DNA of 64,000 nt. Origin: JAJRRL01 sp047404195. GTDB taxonomy: Bacteria; Pseudomonadota; Gammaproteobacteria; JAJRRL01. The translations under genes were made by a program, and so were the position numbers. Of the stretch, positions 56,501-64,000 are shown piece by piece. A model generated the notes under the pieces. It worked only from the letters and a program-made list of their open reading frames with translations, was not told the DNA's origin and made no database searches. Positions within the stretch are counted from its first letter, which is position 1, and each line of letters opens with the position of its first letter. Where the stretch lies: contig JBDOIU010000002.1 of NCBI GenBank assembly GCA_047404195.1, positions 117,586 to 181,585 of the forward strand, written 5' to 3'.

Positions 56501-59500
56501 ATATGCGTGGATTATTGACGTCAAGACTGGCACCCACATTGATCTAGGTGGTGGTCCTGCGAAGACAACCGTGACACGTCCAAAGTATGCTGAAAGCAAG
56601 CAAGAATGGGTAGCATGCAATTCGTTGACTGGTGAAAGTGTGGTGACGAGCTACCCTGATGCCGACATGGATGATGATGACGATCTTGCTAATCAGGTGG
56701 GTATGCAAGATGAATACCGTAGAGTGACATTGTATAATCTACTCACAAATTCAGCATCATTCATTAAGCATGCATTTTCCCAAATTTTTTTGAATCAAAC
56801 TACAGCATCGAGCATCAAAGATCCTGAGACACTGTCTGCAGTGGCTGGTGAAGATGAAGAGACAGATCAGCGTGTTGCAGAGTTCGTCTCTGACGCTGAT
56901 GGTGCATATCTAGCCAAAAACCAAGGCAAACCATACAGAGTTAATACGCATTCATTGTGCGATCATGGGTCACAGTTACAAGCATTTATAACGCAAGATA
57001 TTGCACAAGGATATTTCAATAAAGCTCTAATGCCAAACGTTTCTATCAGCTATGAGGAAAGGTTAATAGGTGCACTCCTTAATCAATATCCTTCTTTGCT
57101 TGTTTTTGCAGCATCAGGACAGGCGTGTGCTCATGAGACAGGGCGCATCATACAGAGAAAAGATGTTTCTGCTATCGCGTTGAATGATCCTGATTCGCTG
57201 GCTCTAACAGACTTCTATCGCTCTGAAGACGGTGAGTCAATGCAGCAATATGATCTGAATGAGCGCGACCTTTATCGGCACATTACTCAGGGTGAAGATG
57301 GCAGTACCAAGAAGCGAGTACTCATTATCGATGCGAGCTCATGGACAGATAAAGATCTCACCAGGTTAAACCCAGTATTGGATGATATGCGGCAGTTATC
57401 TGGTGTGCGAGTGCATGATGACGTGATGGTGATTGTATTGCTACCCGTATCACGCGCAGACTCATTGGGCGTTGACTTTACATCCCGTTTTTTAAAAACG
57501 ATGTCTCATTCACAGTCCACAGTACATTCTGATACCATCATAACACCAGGTCACGCAACTGTCTATCAGGTGCCTTGCTATGGTCGTTACTGGCGTAAAA
57601 CGTTGTTGGCAAAGTATGTTTATCATGCGGGTAAATTAACTTGTTTTCCGGGTAAGTTGCATAGACTTATTGAAGAAGCGACATCAAATGACGAGCAGCA
57701 GTTTGAAGTTAAGTTGGTCGCACCATCCAGGAGTGATATTAGGTTTAAGCGTTTCTTTGCGCATTTGAATGAGTATCATCAGCTGATAGTTCAAGGTCAG
57801 GTGATCAGTATCCCTCAAAACCTGACAGTCACTGTTGCGTCTCAAGCTAGCCGGCTTGACTGGTCTTTCCTTGACGTGATATCAGCAGACACACCGCTCA
57901 GCGGGGATGAGTTTATTTTGAATCCAACATCCTATCATCGGCTTTTGGGATATTATAGTGTTGATGAAGAGAGCGGATTATTGATGTACCAGGCAGGCCC
58001 TCTTGTAGAGTCGGCAGCCATTCGCTGCATGCTCACGCGTGATCTAAACGCCGATCAGTGGCATCAAATGCAGGCGCTCTGCCTAGAAAGAAAGGTTACA
58101 CTGAAAATTATTTTTGCGTGTAGTAGCAGCTATTTTCCTGAACAGAGTCAGAATCCCCTGGTAATGTCTCTTTCAGATTCTGACCGTATTCATGAAGCAG
58201 GCACTCATGGCCGAGCACTGATGGAAGAATACCCGGCAGCGAAGCGTATCGATATCAGTGAACTGAATCTTTCAGATTTGTTTCCTCATATAAAAAATGA
58301 TGCAGATAAGTTCATCGAAGTTGAAGGTTTTATTCAAGCAGAGTTAAAACGCGGATCAACATTAATCTTAAGCGGTCAGGTCAAACCCAAGATTGCCGAT
58401 AAGATCATTAAATCACTCATTGAACGCCAGCGTTCTGGTGCAGCGAAGGGGAAGCTCATCTGTGCTTTTGAGGATATGTCACTCTTTTCGGCGATGCCGC
58501 AATGCCCAAAAAAATGGTTTGCTGCTGTTGTTGTAGAGCGACAAGGTGATAGCGATTATGCGAGCATTACAGATAAGCGTAATGCACTCGTACTGAATAC
58601 ATTAATGACGTCACCGATTGTGGTTGTGCAGGGACGAACAGGCTGTGGTAAAAGCACCTTTTTCTCACGTGACGAAGGTGGTTTCGATGGGCGTAGCAAT
58701 GCGTTCTATGGTTATGCTGCAATAGGCGATTGGTTGCGTGATGCTAATGATTCAGATGCATATTTAATTATTGATGAAGCCAACTTACGCTCACAAGATC
58801 ACACACTTTTTGAAACTTTATTTCAAGAACGGCCCAGCATATATCATCAAGGAAAAATTCATCCAGCAAACAAGCACAAGGTTATTTTTATATGTAATCC
58901 GAGTGAAGACAGTACGCTGAGGCAGGAGCCAGTTTTATTTCAACGTCACCCTGATTGCAAAGTGGTTTTTGATAGTCTCGATAGAAAATATTACCGAGAG
59001 CACTGTCTTGCACCAATATTGGAAGATAATGAGGCAGCATTAACGGCGATTCTGGATGTGGCTGATAAGGTCGAGGATCTAGAAACCAGTTCGTGCTTGA
59101 TTACCCCGCGAGAAATGATTTTCATGGCGCAGCTGTTTGTGCAGCATCCCGATCAGGATGTGCAGTCATTCATTAAAAGCGTCTGTTCATATTTGTTGAC
59201 AGATGCACAGCTTACATCAGTCTTTTGCGATACAGAATCATTGTCGACAGAGCAGGCTCAAAAGCCAATGTTGATCGATAAATTTGTTTGCGTACAGTCA
59301 CGGTTGCGGCACTACCGTATGTGTCTGGACATGTTAGCCTTACAAAGGCAGGCATGTAAGTCAGGTTTGGGTGGTCTGTTGCTAGAGGGACCGCCAGGCA
59401 TTGGGAAGACACAATTCTTTTGTGCAATTTTGAAAGAGCAAGGTTATGTAGAGTATAAAGATGGCCCTATTGATGCAAGTCAAAAAACATTTATACGCGT

Positions 59501-60407
59501 ATCTGCATCTGAAAGAGCTGATAAGAAGCAGCAAAAAATTAAATTGGCGATGCTGCATAAAATGGTTGTTGTATGGGATGAGTTGAACAGTGGTTACTTA
59601 GATGAAAAACTGTTGAATGAAGCGTTAATGCAACCTGGCTTTTTATTATTGGCAACACAAAACCCTGCGATCATGAAAGGGCGAAATGGTATGAGTCCAG
59701 CTATGCAGCGTCGTCTGCTGACTGCAAAGATGGATGACTATTCTGCAGATGAGTTAAAGCAGATTTTTTCTGATGTGGTTCCTGCAGCGTTATCTGATAT
59801 GAATGAAGAGCTGATGCTGATTTGGGAGAAAGCAAAGGAAGGTGTTGTTAGGAAGTATTGCCGAGAACGACAATCACGTATTGAGCTGACATTCAGGAAC
59901 TGCCATAATGAAATATTGTGTTTGCAAAATGAGTTTGCAGCGCTACGATCATCGTATGAAAAAAAGAAGAATGCCGCTATCGTGTTGCAGTGTATTGTTC
60001 GATGTCGCCAATCGGTTCTAGAGCGACGAGCCAGGTTGTTGGCTAAGCAGCAATATCAAGCAGCATGTGCGATTCAAAAATGCTGGCAGAGTTTTCTTGT
60101 GAAGAAGGCAAGATGTACTGTTAATTCACACGAGCCTTGTGAGCAACAACCAAGATACTCAGAGGTCAGTCAACATTGTGCCATCGCTGCTGGTATACTA
60201 CTGGCATTGTCACTGTCTGTGGGTATTGCGGCAGGAGTCCTCGTGCCAATTTTTACAGCACTGATGCTGCCAATTGCCATTGCTGGTGGCGGCTTGGCGG
60301 TGCTGTTACTCATTGGTGCTGTCAGCTGTGCTAGTATATCAATGGCCTATAAGCAGCAAGACACAGAGAGGGTGCCGCTAAAGCCATCAATACAAGTATT
60401 ATACTGA
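53523..60407 (+). CDS. 2294-aa LRR / tandem AAA+ / IQ-motif / TM-hairpin protein
   Basis: Domains in order: BspA/LRR_5-type leucine-rich repeats (about residues 36-200 and 284-375; LTALPAGVTHIGDGAFAGCT type). Then about 1,300 residues without recognised domain. The first P-loop module has Walker A GRTGCGKST (1704-1712) and Walker B LIIDE (1748-1752). The second has Walker A GPPGIGKT (1956-1963), Walker B VVVWDE (D2019-E2020) and a sensor-like LLATQNPA. The pair is MoxR/dynein-midasin-like. Two IQ-type motifs follow (around L2155-Q2156 and I2184-Q2185), then two hydrophobic segments (about 2217-2274) and a 20-residue tail. No signal peptide. AGGGGA precedes the ATG. The gene is A/T-rich, and the next gene shares the IQ/TM ending. 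Function unknown; a host-directed machine or a membrane-anchored remodelling ATPase are both possible. Confidence 0.85.
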   Translation: MIAITQCKIHLDKAIILLSTKKSYKIDFHDGHLDLSCLRDVTQIGPRAFLGLSEIKTMTLPAGVTRIGELEFHDCTLLVLTALPAGVTHIGDGAFAGCTSLALTALPEGVTHIGEFAFAGCTSLALTALPAGVTRILTCVFGDCASLALTALPAGVTSIGCGAFYGCTSLALKEVPLGLQKITSGTFEGCSKITRITVAHDCDVAGDAFPIGCEITRVAAKEWKIISYEHRDNQRVVVTLQSVDSAPEHIKEFVEWQPFRHSTPIYQDGVLDLSRLSLFAHGAVTKIGCYAFSGFKELKSITLPGTVTHIEEGAFSSCEQLTSIELPLALNSIHDTAFSDCKGIDWIVLPRNNTQFSCEVFKKCSRIKVIYYYPGCKPDEQFMQGLPANIQIIETCDHEQYFQILQPKLQHFSENGASQLSDVPDGDGELVVDGARLRWRQYDGEKQTKKTIVLRWKDTLFLKAHRFKEYLALLSKLLREGHALYCYFDGTCIRVTDPDKLQWTPWYYSPASDKEIYDAFHAQVGIPADQLYMTDDFLHPGGGEHETILNLFKEVDPQDRCFICTAVHHWITMGKSVNLCDDPLNIMWDLHHYSKEVHAVYNTVFETDLVGVCMMTVNAISNQFDGFDYSFFSANDLGIVADSKRTGLYSYIKVTINFDHTVRTHEDLDKLFASRSKTSHKVLYIDLINTVPQDILDKYTCVSVMPEKDIRKLEAELKKSYCSLFDREKIAGIDNEVIAQSNASGSRKSGGRQSISSKNGGHDPNVPSICDTFMGHDPDSHFQVIDYCQPLGCAPEIRPGVIRTKVFTSLKFFEENSERSFQLMRGSFDLRDVTEGNQVTDDYHEYVFDVPLMGGKHWQMLPDYTTLNQVRDVICQEGYQFELMFDKHAQSYVIRFPEFVTTLPINMRYRLRVPISCFGSENLTEKQRQLQAEHKKWTSPTVYRFELRHTSAKKRLKEMRNKSVGVCRHRMVSFYHAYRQKRSRPVQMVYSQVYAWIIDVKTGTHIDLGGGPAKTTVTRPKYAESKQEWVACNSLTGESVVTSYPDADMDDDDDLANQVGMQDEYRRVTLYNLLTNSASFIKHAFSQIFLNQTTASSIKDPETLSAVAGEDEETDQRVAEFVSDADGAYLAKNQGKPYRVNTHSLCDHGSQLQAFITQDIAQGYFNKALMPNVSISYEERLIGALLNQYPSLLVFAASGQACAHETGRIIQRKDVSAIALNDPDSLALTDFYRSEDGESMQQYDLNERDLYRHITQGEDGSTKKRVLIIDASSWTDKDLTRLNPVLDDMRQLSGVRVHDDVMVIVLLPVSRADSLGVDFTSRFLKTMSHSQSTVHSDTIITPGHATVYQVPCYGRYWRKTLLAKYVYHAGKLTCFPGKLHRLIEEATSNDEQQFEVKLVAPSRSDIRFKRFFAHLNEYHQLIVQGQVISIPQNLTVTVASQASRLDWSFLDVISADTPLSGDEFILNPTSYHRLLGYYSVDEESGLLMYQAGPLVESAAIRCMLTRDLNADQWHQMQALCLERKVTLKIIFACSSSYFPEQSQNPLVMSLSDSDRIHEAGTHGRALMEEYPAAKRIDISELNLSDLFPHIKNDADKFIEVEGFIQAELKRGSTLILSGQVKPKIADKIIKSLIERQRSGAAKGKLICAFEDMSLFSAMPQCPKKWFAAVVVERQGDSDYASITDKRNALVLNTLMTSPIVVVQGRTGCGKSTFFSRDEGGFDGRSNAFYGYAAIGDWLRDANDSDAYLIIDEANLRSQDHTLFETLFQERPSIYHQGKIHPANKHKVIFICNPSEDSTLRQEPVLFQRHPDCKVVFDSLDRKYYREHCLAPILEDNEAALTAILDVADKVEDLETSSCLITPREMIFMAQLFVQHPDQDVQSFIKSVCSYLLTDAQLTSVFCDTESLSTEQAQKPMLIDKFVCVQSRLRHYRMCLDMLALQRQACKSGLGGLLLEGPPGIGKTQFFCAILKEQGYVEYKDGPIDASQKTFIRVSASERADKKQQKIKLAMLHKMVVVWDELNSGYLDEKLLNEALMQPGFLLLATQNPAIMKGRNGMSPAMQRRLLTAKMDDYSADELKQIFSDVVPAALSDMNEELMLIWEKAKEGVVRKYCRERQSRIELTFRNCHNEILCLQNEFAALRSSYEKKKNAAIVLQCIVRCRQSVLERRARLLAKQQYQAACAIQKCWQSFLVKKARCTVNSHEPCEQQPRYSEVSQHCAIAAGILLALSLSVGIAAGVLVPIFTALMLPIAIAGGGLAVLLLIGAVSCASISMAYKQQDTERVPLKPSIQVLY
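53760..54035 (+). repeat. Four 69-bp tandem repeats encoding LRR units
   Basis: Copies start at 53760, 53829, 53898 and 53967, each 69 bp (23 residues), and are nearly identical (shared CTGACGGCGTT core). They lie inside the giant gene. High DNA identity suggests recent expansion and likely copy-number variation between strains. Confidence 0.9.
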
Positions 60408-60519
60408 TCTTCTATTAAAATTGATGTACAAAGGTAGTTGATTAATAGCCTTTAAATCAATGCCTTAGTGATTATCTATCTGGTATGGCTTTTATTGTAT
60501 CTGGTTGGGTGATCTTATG

Positions 60520-60548
60520 TTGACCACCTTGCTTTTTTATGATAGCAT
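60520..60548 (+). promoter_or_regulatory. Probable sigma-70 promoter for the 615-aa IQ protein
   Basis: TTGACC (60520-60525) and TAGCAT (60543-60548) are spaced by 17 bp, about 92 bp before the ATG. It implies separate transcription from the giant gene upstream. Confidence 0.45.
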
Positions 60549-60640
60549 ATAGTGAATACTTAGAGTTAGTTGCAAGCTGGTAGTGCAATAAGCATGACCA
60601 TGTGTGTGTTTATGGTGAAACAAAAAAATTGGAGAATATG

Positions 60641-62488
60641 ATGCGTGATAGTTTAAAAGAGCTGTCTGATTTGCAGTGTGAGTTATTTCGTTACCTGTGG
60701 CATTGTGGGTTCGAGAGCGAGCATAATATATTGAAGCAGCCTCATGTCAGTGATTTACGTGCCTCTAATATCTCTAAACATGTGCAGCAGTTACGTATCA
60801 TATTATATATTTTGCGATGTGATGCTGCACTGCGTCAGTGTTTGCTTAGTGTTCTTCATGAGTCGTTTGGGTCTTATCTCAACGATACTTACCATATACT
60901 TTTTGTTCCTAGGTTCAATTCTCTGCACAAGCTACCTGGCATTGTCTCTGAAATCATTGAAAATGTTTTGAATCCTGAGAATGAAAGTCTATTGTGGTCA
61001 GTATTGTTTTCTCCTGGCTGTAATGTGTTGTCTGATCAGTTTATACTGGATTTAATTGAGAGTGCAGGGAGCGTGAAGTGCTATTCTGCACTGTATAGTG
61101 TGTTTGAGTTTATGCGTCGAAATAAACGAAACTATTTGTTAGATGTTAAAAATCCACCATGGCCATATTCAGACCCTTATCTTCGGTTAAGAGATTTGCC
61201 TGATCACGTTATCCGAATGGAAGGTTCTACGCATGTCTTTTGTGCCATGATCAGCTATAATATGCATCTACCAGAATTTTTCACGTTTGAAAAGCCTGCA
61301 AAGCTAACTGACAATGATGTAAAGGCTGGTTTTCCACTAGGATTGTATCAGGCAAAAGCCTCCATAGAAGAATTCTATTCTGAACATAGAGCTGTAGCAA
61401 CCACCGAGGCTTGGTCATTAGCTCTGAAAGTCCATTCTTCAAACACACTAAAGTCATTGTGGGGGTATTCACGCCTTCTGCGTATGAGGGGTGTTTACAC
61501 CTGTCGAGATATGATAACAACTAATGACGATCAATATGTTAGTATGAGTAATCGCCTTTTTGGTTTTTTTCTTAAAGTAGGTTGCACTAGCTTTGCACGT
61601 CGTATAGAAGGGTTTTGTCGTCAAGTCTCCGATGCAGACCCCCAGGTTTCGCGCGTCACTAGAGGAATTAATGTTTTTATTCAGCCTAGAAAGACATTCG
61701 AGATGATTTGGATGTATTCTCGTTTGCAGCGTTTACAGCGTTACAGCAATTCTCATTTGCGGCGTATCAGGGAGTGTGCGCCTGCTTCTGTTTCTTTAGA
61801 AAACGAAGCTGATCATGGTTTAAGAGGTATTTGCCGTTTTTTTTCCAGTTTGGCCACACCTTTTTATGCAAGATACACCATTCAGTTTTGTCGGCAAGAG
61901 CGCTCTGCTAACCCTAAGCTTGGGTGTATTCCACATATAAATCAGCACATTATCAGCAAGGCAAAACCCCGACTTGAATTATCGCTTCTTGTTCAGACGC
62001 TTGCTCGTGGAGTTCATGCACGCTCCAAGTTCAATAAAATTAAGGCCCAAGCTAAAGCTGCTGTTGCAATTCAGCGGGTTGTTCGAGGGGGCTTGGTGCG
62101 TTACCCTCTGCGAAAAGTTAAAGATGCCCAAGCTGCTGTTGCAATTCAGCGGTTTTTTCGAAGGGGCTTGATGCGTTACTCTCTGCGGCAAGAAATTCTT
62201 TGTAAGAATCTGCTTTTGTCTACAGCGGCCTTTACCGCATTGCCAGTTGCCAGCGCCATTGGTTGTACCATTTGGCAGGCGCTATCACATGCTGGATTGC
62301 CTGTTGCTATTGTTGCAACTGTTCTTTTGTTACTGTCGGTTGTGGTTATGTCAATTTTGTCTGGCGCTGCAAAAGTGCATCATAGCAAAGCGAAACGCCT
62401 GGCTAATATGACGTTTATGCCAGTTAGGCGCTCAGATACAAACAGTTCTAATGAGCTTAGTCAGTCTCAGCCCGATTCACAATCTTAG
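60641..62488 (+). CDS. 615-aa protein with three IQ-type motifs and TM hairpin
   Basis: ATG 60641 has GGAG six bases upstream; the earlier frame from 60602 is unlikely. Residues 1-270 have no recognised domain. Residues about 273-440 contain an internal duplication: two ~80-residue blocks each with YSRL, an FCRQ element and an IN-x-x-I end. Then come three IQ-type motifs (VQTLARGVHARSKF about 451-465; IQRVVRGGLVRYPLR 477-491; IQRFFRRGLMRYSLR 502-516), two hydrophobic segments (about 525-590) and a Ser/Gln-rich tail. IQxxxRGxxxR is the canonical calmodulin-binding form, rare in bacteria. Same ending as the giant gene before it. Function unknown. Confidence 0.78.
   Translation: MRDSLKELSDLQCELFRYLWHCGFESEHNILKQPHVSDLRASNISKHVQQLRIILYILRCDAALRQCLLSVLHESFGSYLNDTYHILFVPRFNSLHKLPGIVSEIIENVLNPENESLLWSVLFSPGCNVLSDQFILDLIESAGSVKCYSALYSVFEFMRRNKRNYLLDVKNPPWPYSDPYLRLRDLPDHVIRMEGSTHVFCAMISYNMHLPEFFTFEKPAKLTDNDVKAGFPLGLYQAKASIEEFYSEHRAVATTEAWSLALKVHSSNTLKSLWGYSRLLRMRGVYTCRDMITTNDDQYVSMSNRLFGFFLKVGCTSFARRIEGFCRQVSDADPQVSRVTRGINVFIQPRKTFEMIWMYSRLQRLQRYSNSHLRRIRECAPASVSLENEADHGLRGICRFFSSLATPFYARYTIQFCRQERSANPKLGCIPHINQHIISKAKPRLELSLLVQTLARGVHARSKFNKIKAQAKAAVAIQRVVRGGLVRYPLRKVKDAQAAVAIQRFFRRGLMRYSLRQEILCKNLLLSTAAFTALPVASAIGCTIWQALSHAGLPVAIVATVLLLLSVVVMSILSGAAKVHHSKAKRLANMTFMPVRRSDTNSSNELSQSQPDSQS
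62057..62193 (+). repeat. Tandem 75-bp duplication encoding IQ motifs
   Basis: Copies start at 62057 and 62132 with near-identical DNA (GCTGCTGTTGCAATTCAGCG). They encode AAVAIQRVVRGG and AAVAIQRFFRRG. A recent duplication of the IQ unit inside the 615-aa gene. Confidence 0.85.
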
Positions 62489-62556
62489 GCAATTTTTCTA
62501 CTGACTGCTGAGTAAGCGTATTGGCCTGATAAATTGTGTAGTGAGAACTCTTTATG

Positions 62557-62985
62557 TTATAGTAGGTGCTCATAGCCATCACTTTCAACATCTGTTGGTG
62601 GTGTCCCAGTGATATCTGCTTTAATGAGCTTGGTTAGGGCTTCTGCCATGCGCTTCATTGTGCCGGTTTCCTTTTTCCTTTTTGCTGAATAGACTCTTTC
62701 TTTGTGTTCATGAAAGACCATTGTAATGCGTTGACATCCTGCTGGGTCATTTTGCTTCGCTTTCATTTGGATGAGAATATTAAAGGTATCAAGGCATTCG
62801 CTCCTAATGCTGGCTAACAGCAGATTGGTCAGTGCTTCTGGCCTAATATTTTCCTTTGATAGTAGATCTTGCAAAAGGATGGGGTCATTGGTTTTGACTG
62901 CGCACTTAATAAGTGCGTTGTCACTTCTTGTCTTTTTTGCTTTTGTAGCAATGTCTGCGGCGGCTTTTTTTCGTTTGTTAACCAT
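62557..62985 (-). CDS. Small ankyrin-like protein with basic N-terminus
   Basis: 142 aa. The first 20 residues are strongly basic in two clusters (KRKK and KAKK), resembling a bipartite nuclear localisation signal. Residues about 22-75 follow the spacing of two degenerate ankyrin repeats (LIKCAVKTNDPILLQDLL, then LLLASIRSECLDTFNIL). The C-terminus is helical and Lys-rich. AGGAAT lies before the ATG. It is convergent with the 615-aa IQ gene. Ankyrin-type effectors are common in host-associated Legionellales; the assignment is tentative. Confidence 0.55.
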   Translation of the reverse strand: MVNKRKKAAADIATKAKKTRSDNALIKCAVKTNDPILLQDLLSKENIRPEALTNLLLASIRSECLDTFNILIQMKAKQNDPAGCQRITMVFHEHKERVYSAKRKKETGTMKRMAEALTKLIKADITGTPPTDVESDGYEHLL

Positions 62986-63096
62986 TGCCTATTCCTGCGT
63001 TTTAGGTTTGTTATGCAGGATGATATATTCCAAAGCTCGTACTGTCAAGCCGCGGTTGCCGCTGTCCTTGTATTGTGTTGCAAGCGTGAAATAGCG

Positions 63097-63570
63097 TTAT
63101 GTGTTCAGTCGCCAAAGTGCAATCATCAATGTGCTGGCATAACTCACCCACAGCAGATATGGGAGTAGGCAAATAAAAATGCGCTTATGTGTTCGGGCTT
63201 GATATACAAGTATTGTCAATATTGACCAGAGGGCAAGTATATCTGCCAGTGCCCAATTGAGTAAGTGCCAGCGAAAAAAGAGTGGCGACCAGATGAGGTT
63301 CAAAATCATTTGTGCTGTGAATAGAGTCAGTAGTATCAAGCGTTTCTCTTTCATGCGTATGATGGATGCAAGCGCAACGCCCATGAGGCAGTAGAGTATG
63401 GACCAAACCGGACCAAAGACCCATGCTGGTGGATTAAAGCTGGGTTTCACTAATTGGTTGTACCAGCTTCGATCGCCAACGTTACTCACCACGCCTGATA
63501 GTGAGCCCAGTAGTAGACATATCAAGGCACATATAATCGGTAAGAGATATTTTTGTTTGTTTTTTATCAT
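63097..63570 (-). CDS. tspO: TspO/MBR-family membrane protein
   Basis: 157 aa with five membrane helices. The family pattern is clear: WYNQLVKPSFNPPAWVFGPVWSILYCLMGVA and LNLIWSPLFF. TspO proteins bind porphyrins and cholesterol-like ligands; bacterial members act in stress and tetrapyrrole control. ATG 63570 with AAGGAT upstream is chosen over a longer frame to 63612. It is the downstream gene of a minus-strand pair with the 3-bp-distant unknown. Confidence 0.9.
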   Translation of the reverse strand: MIKNKQKYLLPIICALICLLLGSLSGVVSNVGDRSWYNQLVKPSFNPPAWVFGPVWSILYCLMGVALASIIRMKEKRLILLTLFTAQMILNLIWSPLFFRWHLLNWALADILALWSILTILVYQARTHKRIFICLLPYLLWVSYASTLMIALWRLNT

Positions 63571-63572
63571 TG

Positions 63573-64000
63573 TTATATATCCTTTTGGTCGGCTTGTTTT
63601 TGTGTAATGCATAGCATCAAGGTGCTTTGATCAGTTTGTGTCGGGTGTATCAGCCAGCAATCGACGATTGTCATATTGCTTTGTTGAATAGCAGAGAGAT
63701 ATTCCCCTTGTCTGCATGCAAGAATGCCCAGGGCATCTTTTTCTTGCATCACAGATGACAGTAGTGTTTGTAGGTTATTGCATATATGATTTGATGCATG
63801 TAATGCTTTGTGTTTGATGTAGGTCACAACAGCATGTGTGTCTTCTTCGACGTGGTAGATGGCTCTTGTATGCTTTTTCTCACTTGCTGCTTGATTGCGG
63901 CTGACGTTGATGATCGTTTGCATAATCTCAGTGATACTCTCAGCAGAGCAACCGGCTTCAGCTGCTCGGCAATGTTGTGTGATCAGCTGCTGCTCTCTGA
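63573..64000 (-). CDS. Unknown protein, probably cut by the right window edge
   Basis: The frame ends three bases before the tspO ATG. It can start at ATG 63923 (116 aa), but it stays open without a stop to the edge at 64000. The ATG has only a weak GAG before it, so the gene may begin outside the window. The visible product is soluble, Gln/His-rich and mixed alpha/beta, with no recognised family. Confidence 0.5.
   Translation of the reverse strand, partial: REQQLITQHCRAAEAGCSAESITEIMQTIINVSRNQAASEKKHTRAIYHVEEDTHAVVTYIKHKALHASNHICNNLQTLLSSVMQEKDALGILACRQGEYLSAIQQSNMTIVDCWLIHPTQTDQSTLMLCITQKQADQKDI

Noticed and set aside
1..64000. tRNA, rRNA, tmRNA, RNase P RNA or insertion sequences
   Set aside because: Intergenic gaps were read for T-loop and CCA signatures, conserved RNA cores, transposase motifs and terminal repeats; none found.

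Overview
This window looks like the chromosome of a gammaproteobacterium. The evidence is the gene set: RNase T, PdxB, EpmA next to EF-P, UbiC-UbiA, TrkA-TrkH, RsmE, Fmt, PriA and a murF-to-ftsZ division cluster. Housekeeping genes have moderate base composition and many TTG or GTG starts behind strong Shine-Dalgarno sequences. Between them sit long, visibly A/T-richer genes without recognisable bacterial homologues. These carry eukaryote-like or host-interaction features: leucine-rich repeats, IQ (calmodulin-binding-like) motifs, ankyrin-like repeats, a clostridial-toxin-like glycosyltransferase signature and C-terminal transmembrane hairpins. That mix suggests a host-associated, Legionellales-like bacterium with a large set of candidate effectors. 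This is inference; no secretion-system gene lies in the window. No rRNA, tRNA, CRISPR array or insertion sequence was recognised.

Layout. 1-1.1 kb: end of a TM-hairpin protein cut by the window edge. 1.6-6.9 kb, mostly minus strand: phosphate transporter, RNase T, RsmE (plus), Fmt and a secreted metallophosphoesterase. 7.0-13.2 kb: amino-acid permease, a multicopper oxidase fused to a CopB-like barrel, HtpX, a DUF2799 lipoprotein and a GyrI-like protein. 13.2-20.0 kb: unknown TM-hairpin proteins around cca, psd and sodC. 20.1-29.1 kb: epmA-efp, a glycosyltransferase-like protein, priA, trkH-trkA and pdxB. 29.4-35.3 kb: an A/T-rich accessory block with a 548-aa unknown, a small barrel-like protein and a 1176-aa protein built on about 43 ten-residue repeats. 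35.5-41.8 kb: HTH regulator, MFS transporter, an unknown, an L,D-transpeptidase, ubiC-ubiA and a TolC-like channel. 42.0-52.8 kb: murF-mraY-murD-ftsW-murG/murC-ftsQ-ftsA-ftsZ. 53.5-63.0 kb: second accessory block with a 2294-aa LRR/tandem-AAA/IQ/TM protein, a 615-aa IQ/TM protein and an ankyrin-like protein. The end holds tspO and a partial gene.

How the genes fit together. The division cluster supplies late peptidoglycan precursor steps (MurF, MraY, MurD, MurG, MurC) and the divisome (FtsW, FtsQ, FtsA, FtsZ). It is unusual in three ways. MurG and MurC are one polypeptide, murB and ddl are missing between murC and ftsQ, and ftsW is broken into two frames at a run of eight T. SodC, the copper oxidase, Pit, TrkAH and the transporters would suit life with oxidative and metal stress.

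The strongest candidates for undescribed biology are the LRR-AAA-IQ-TM giant with its IQ-motif neighbour, the scattered family of TM-hairpin proteins, and the decapeptide-repeat protein.
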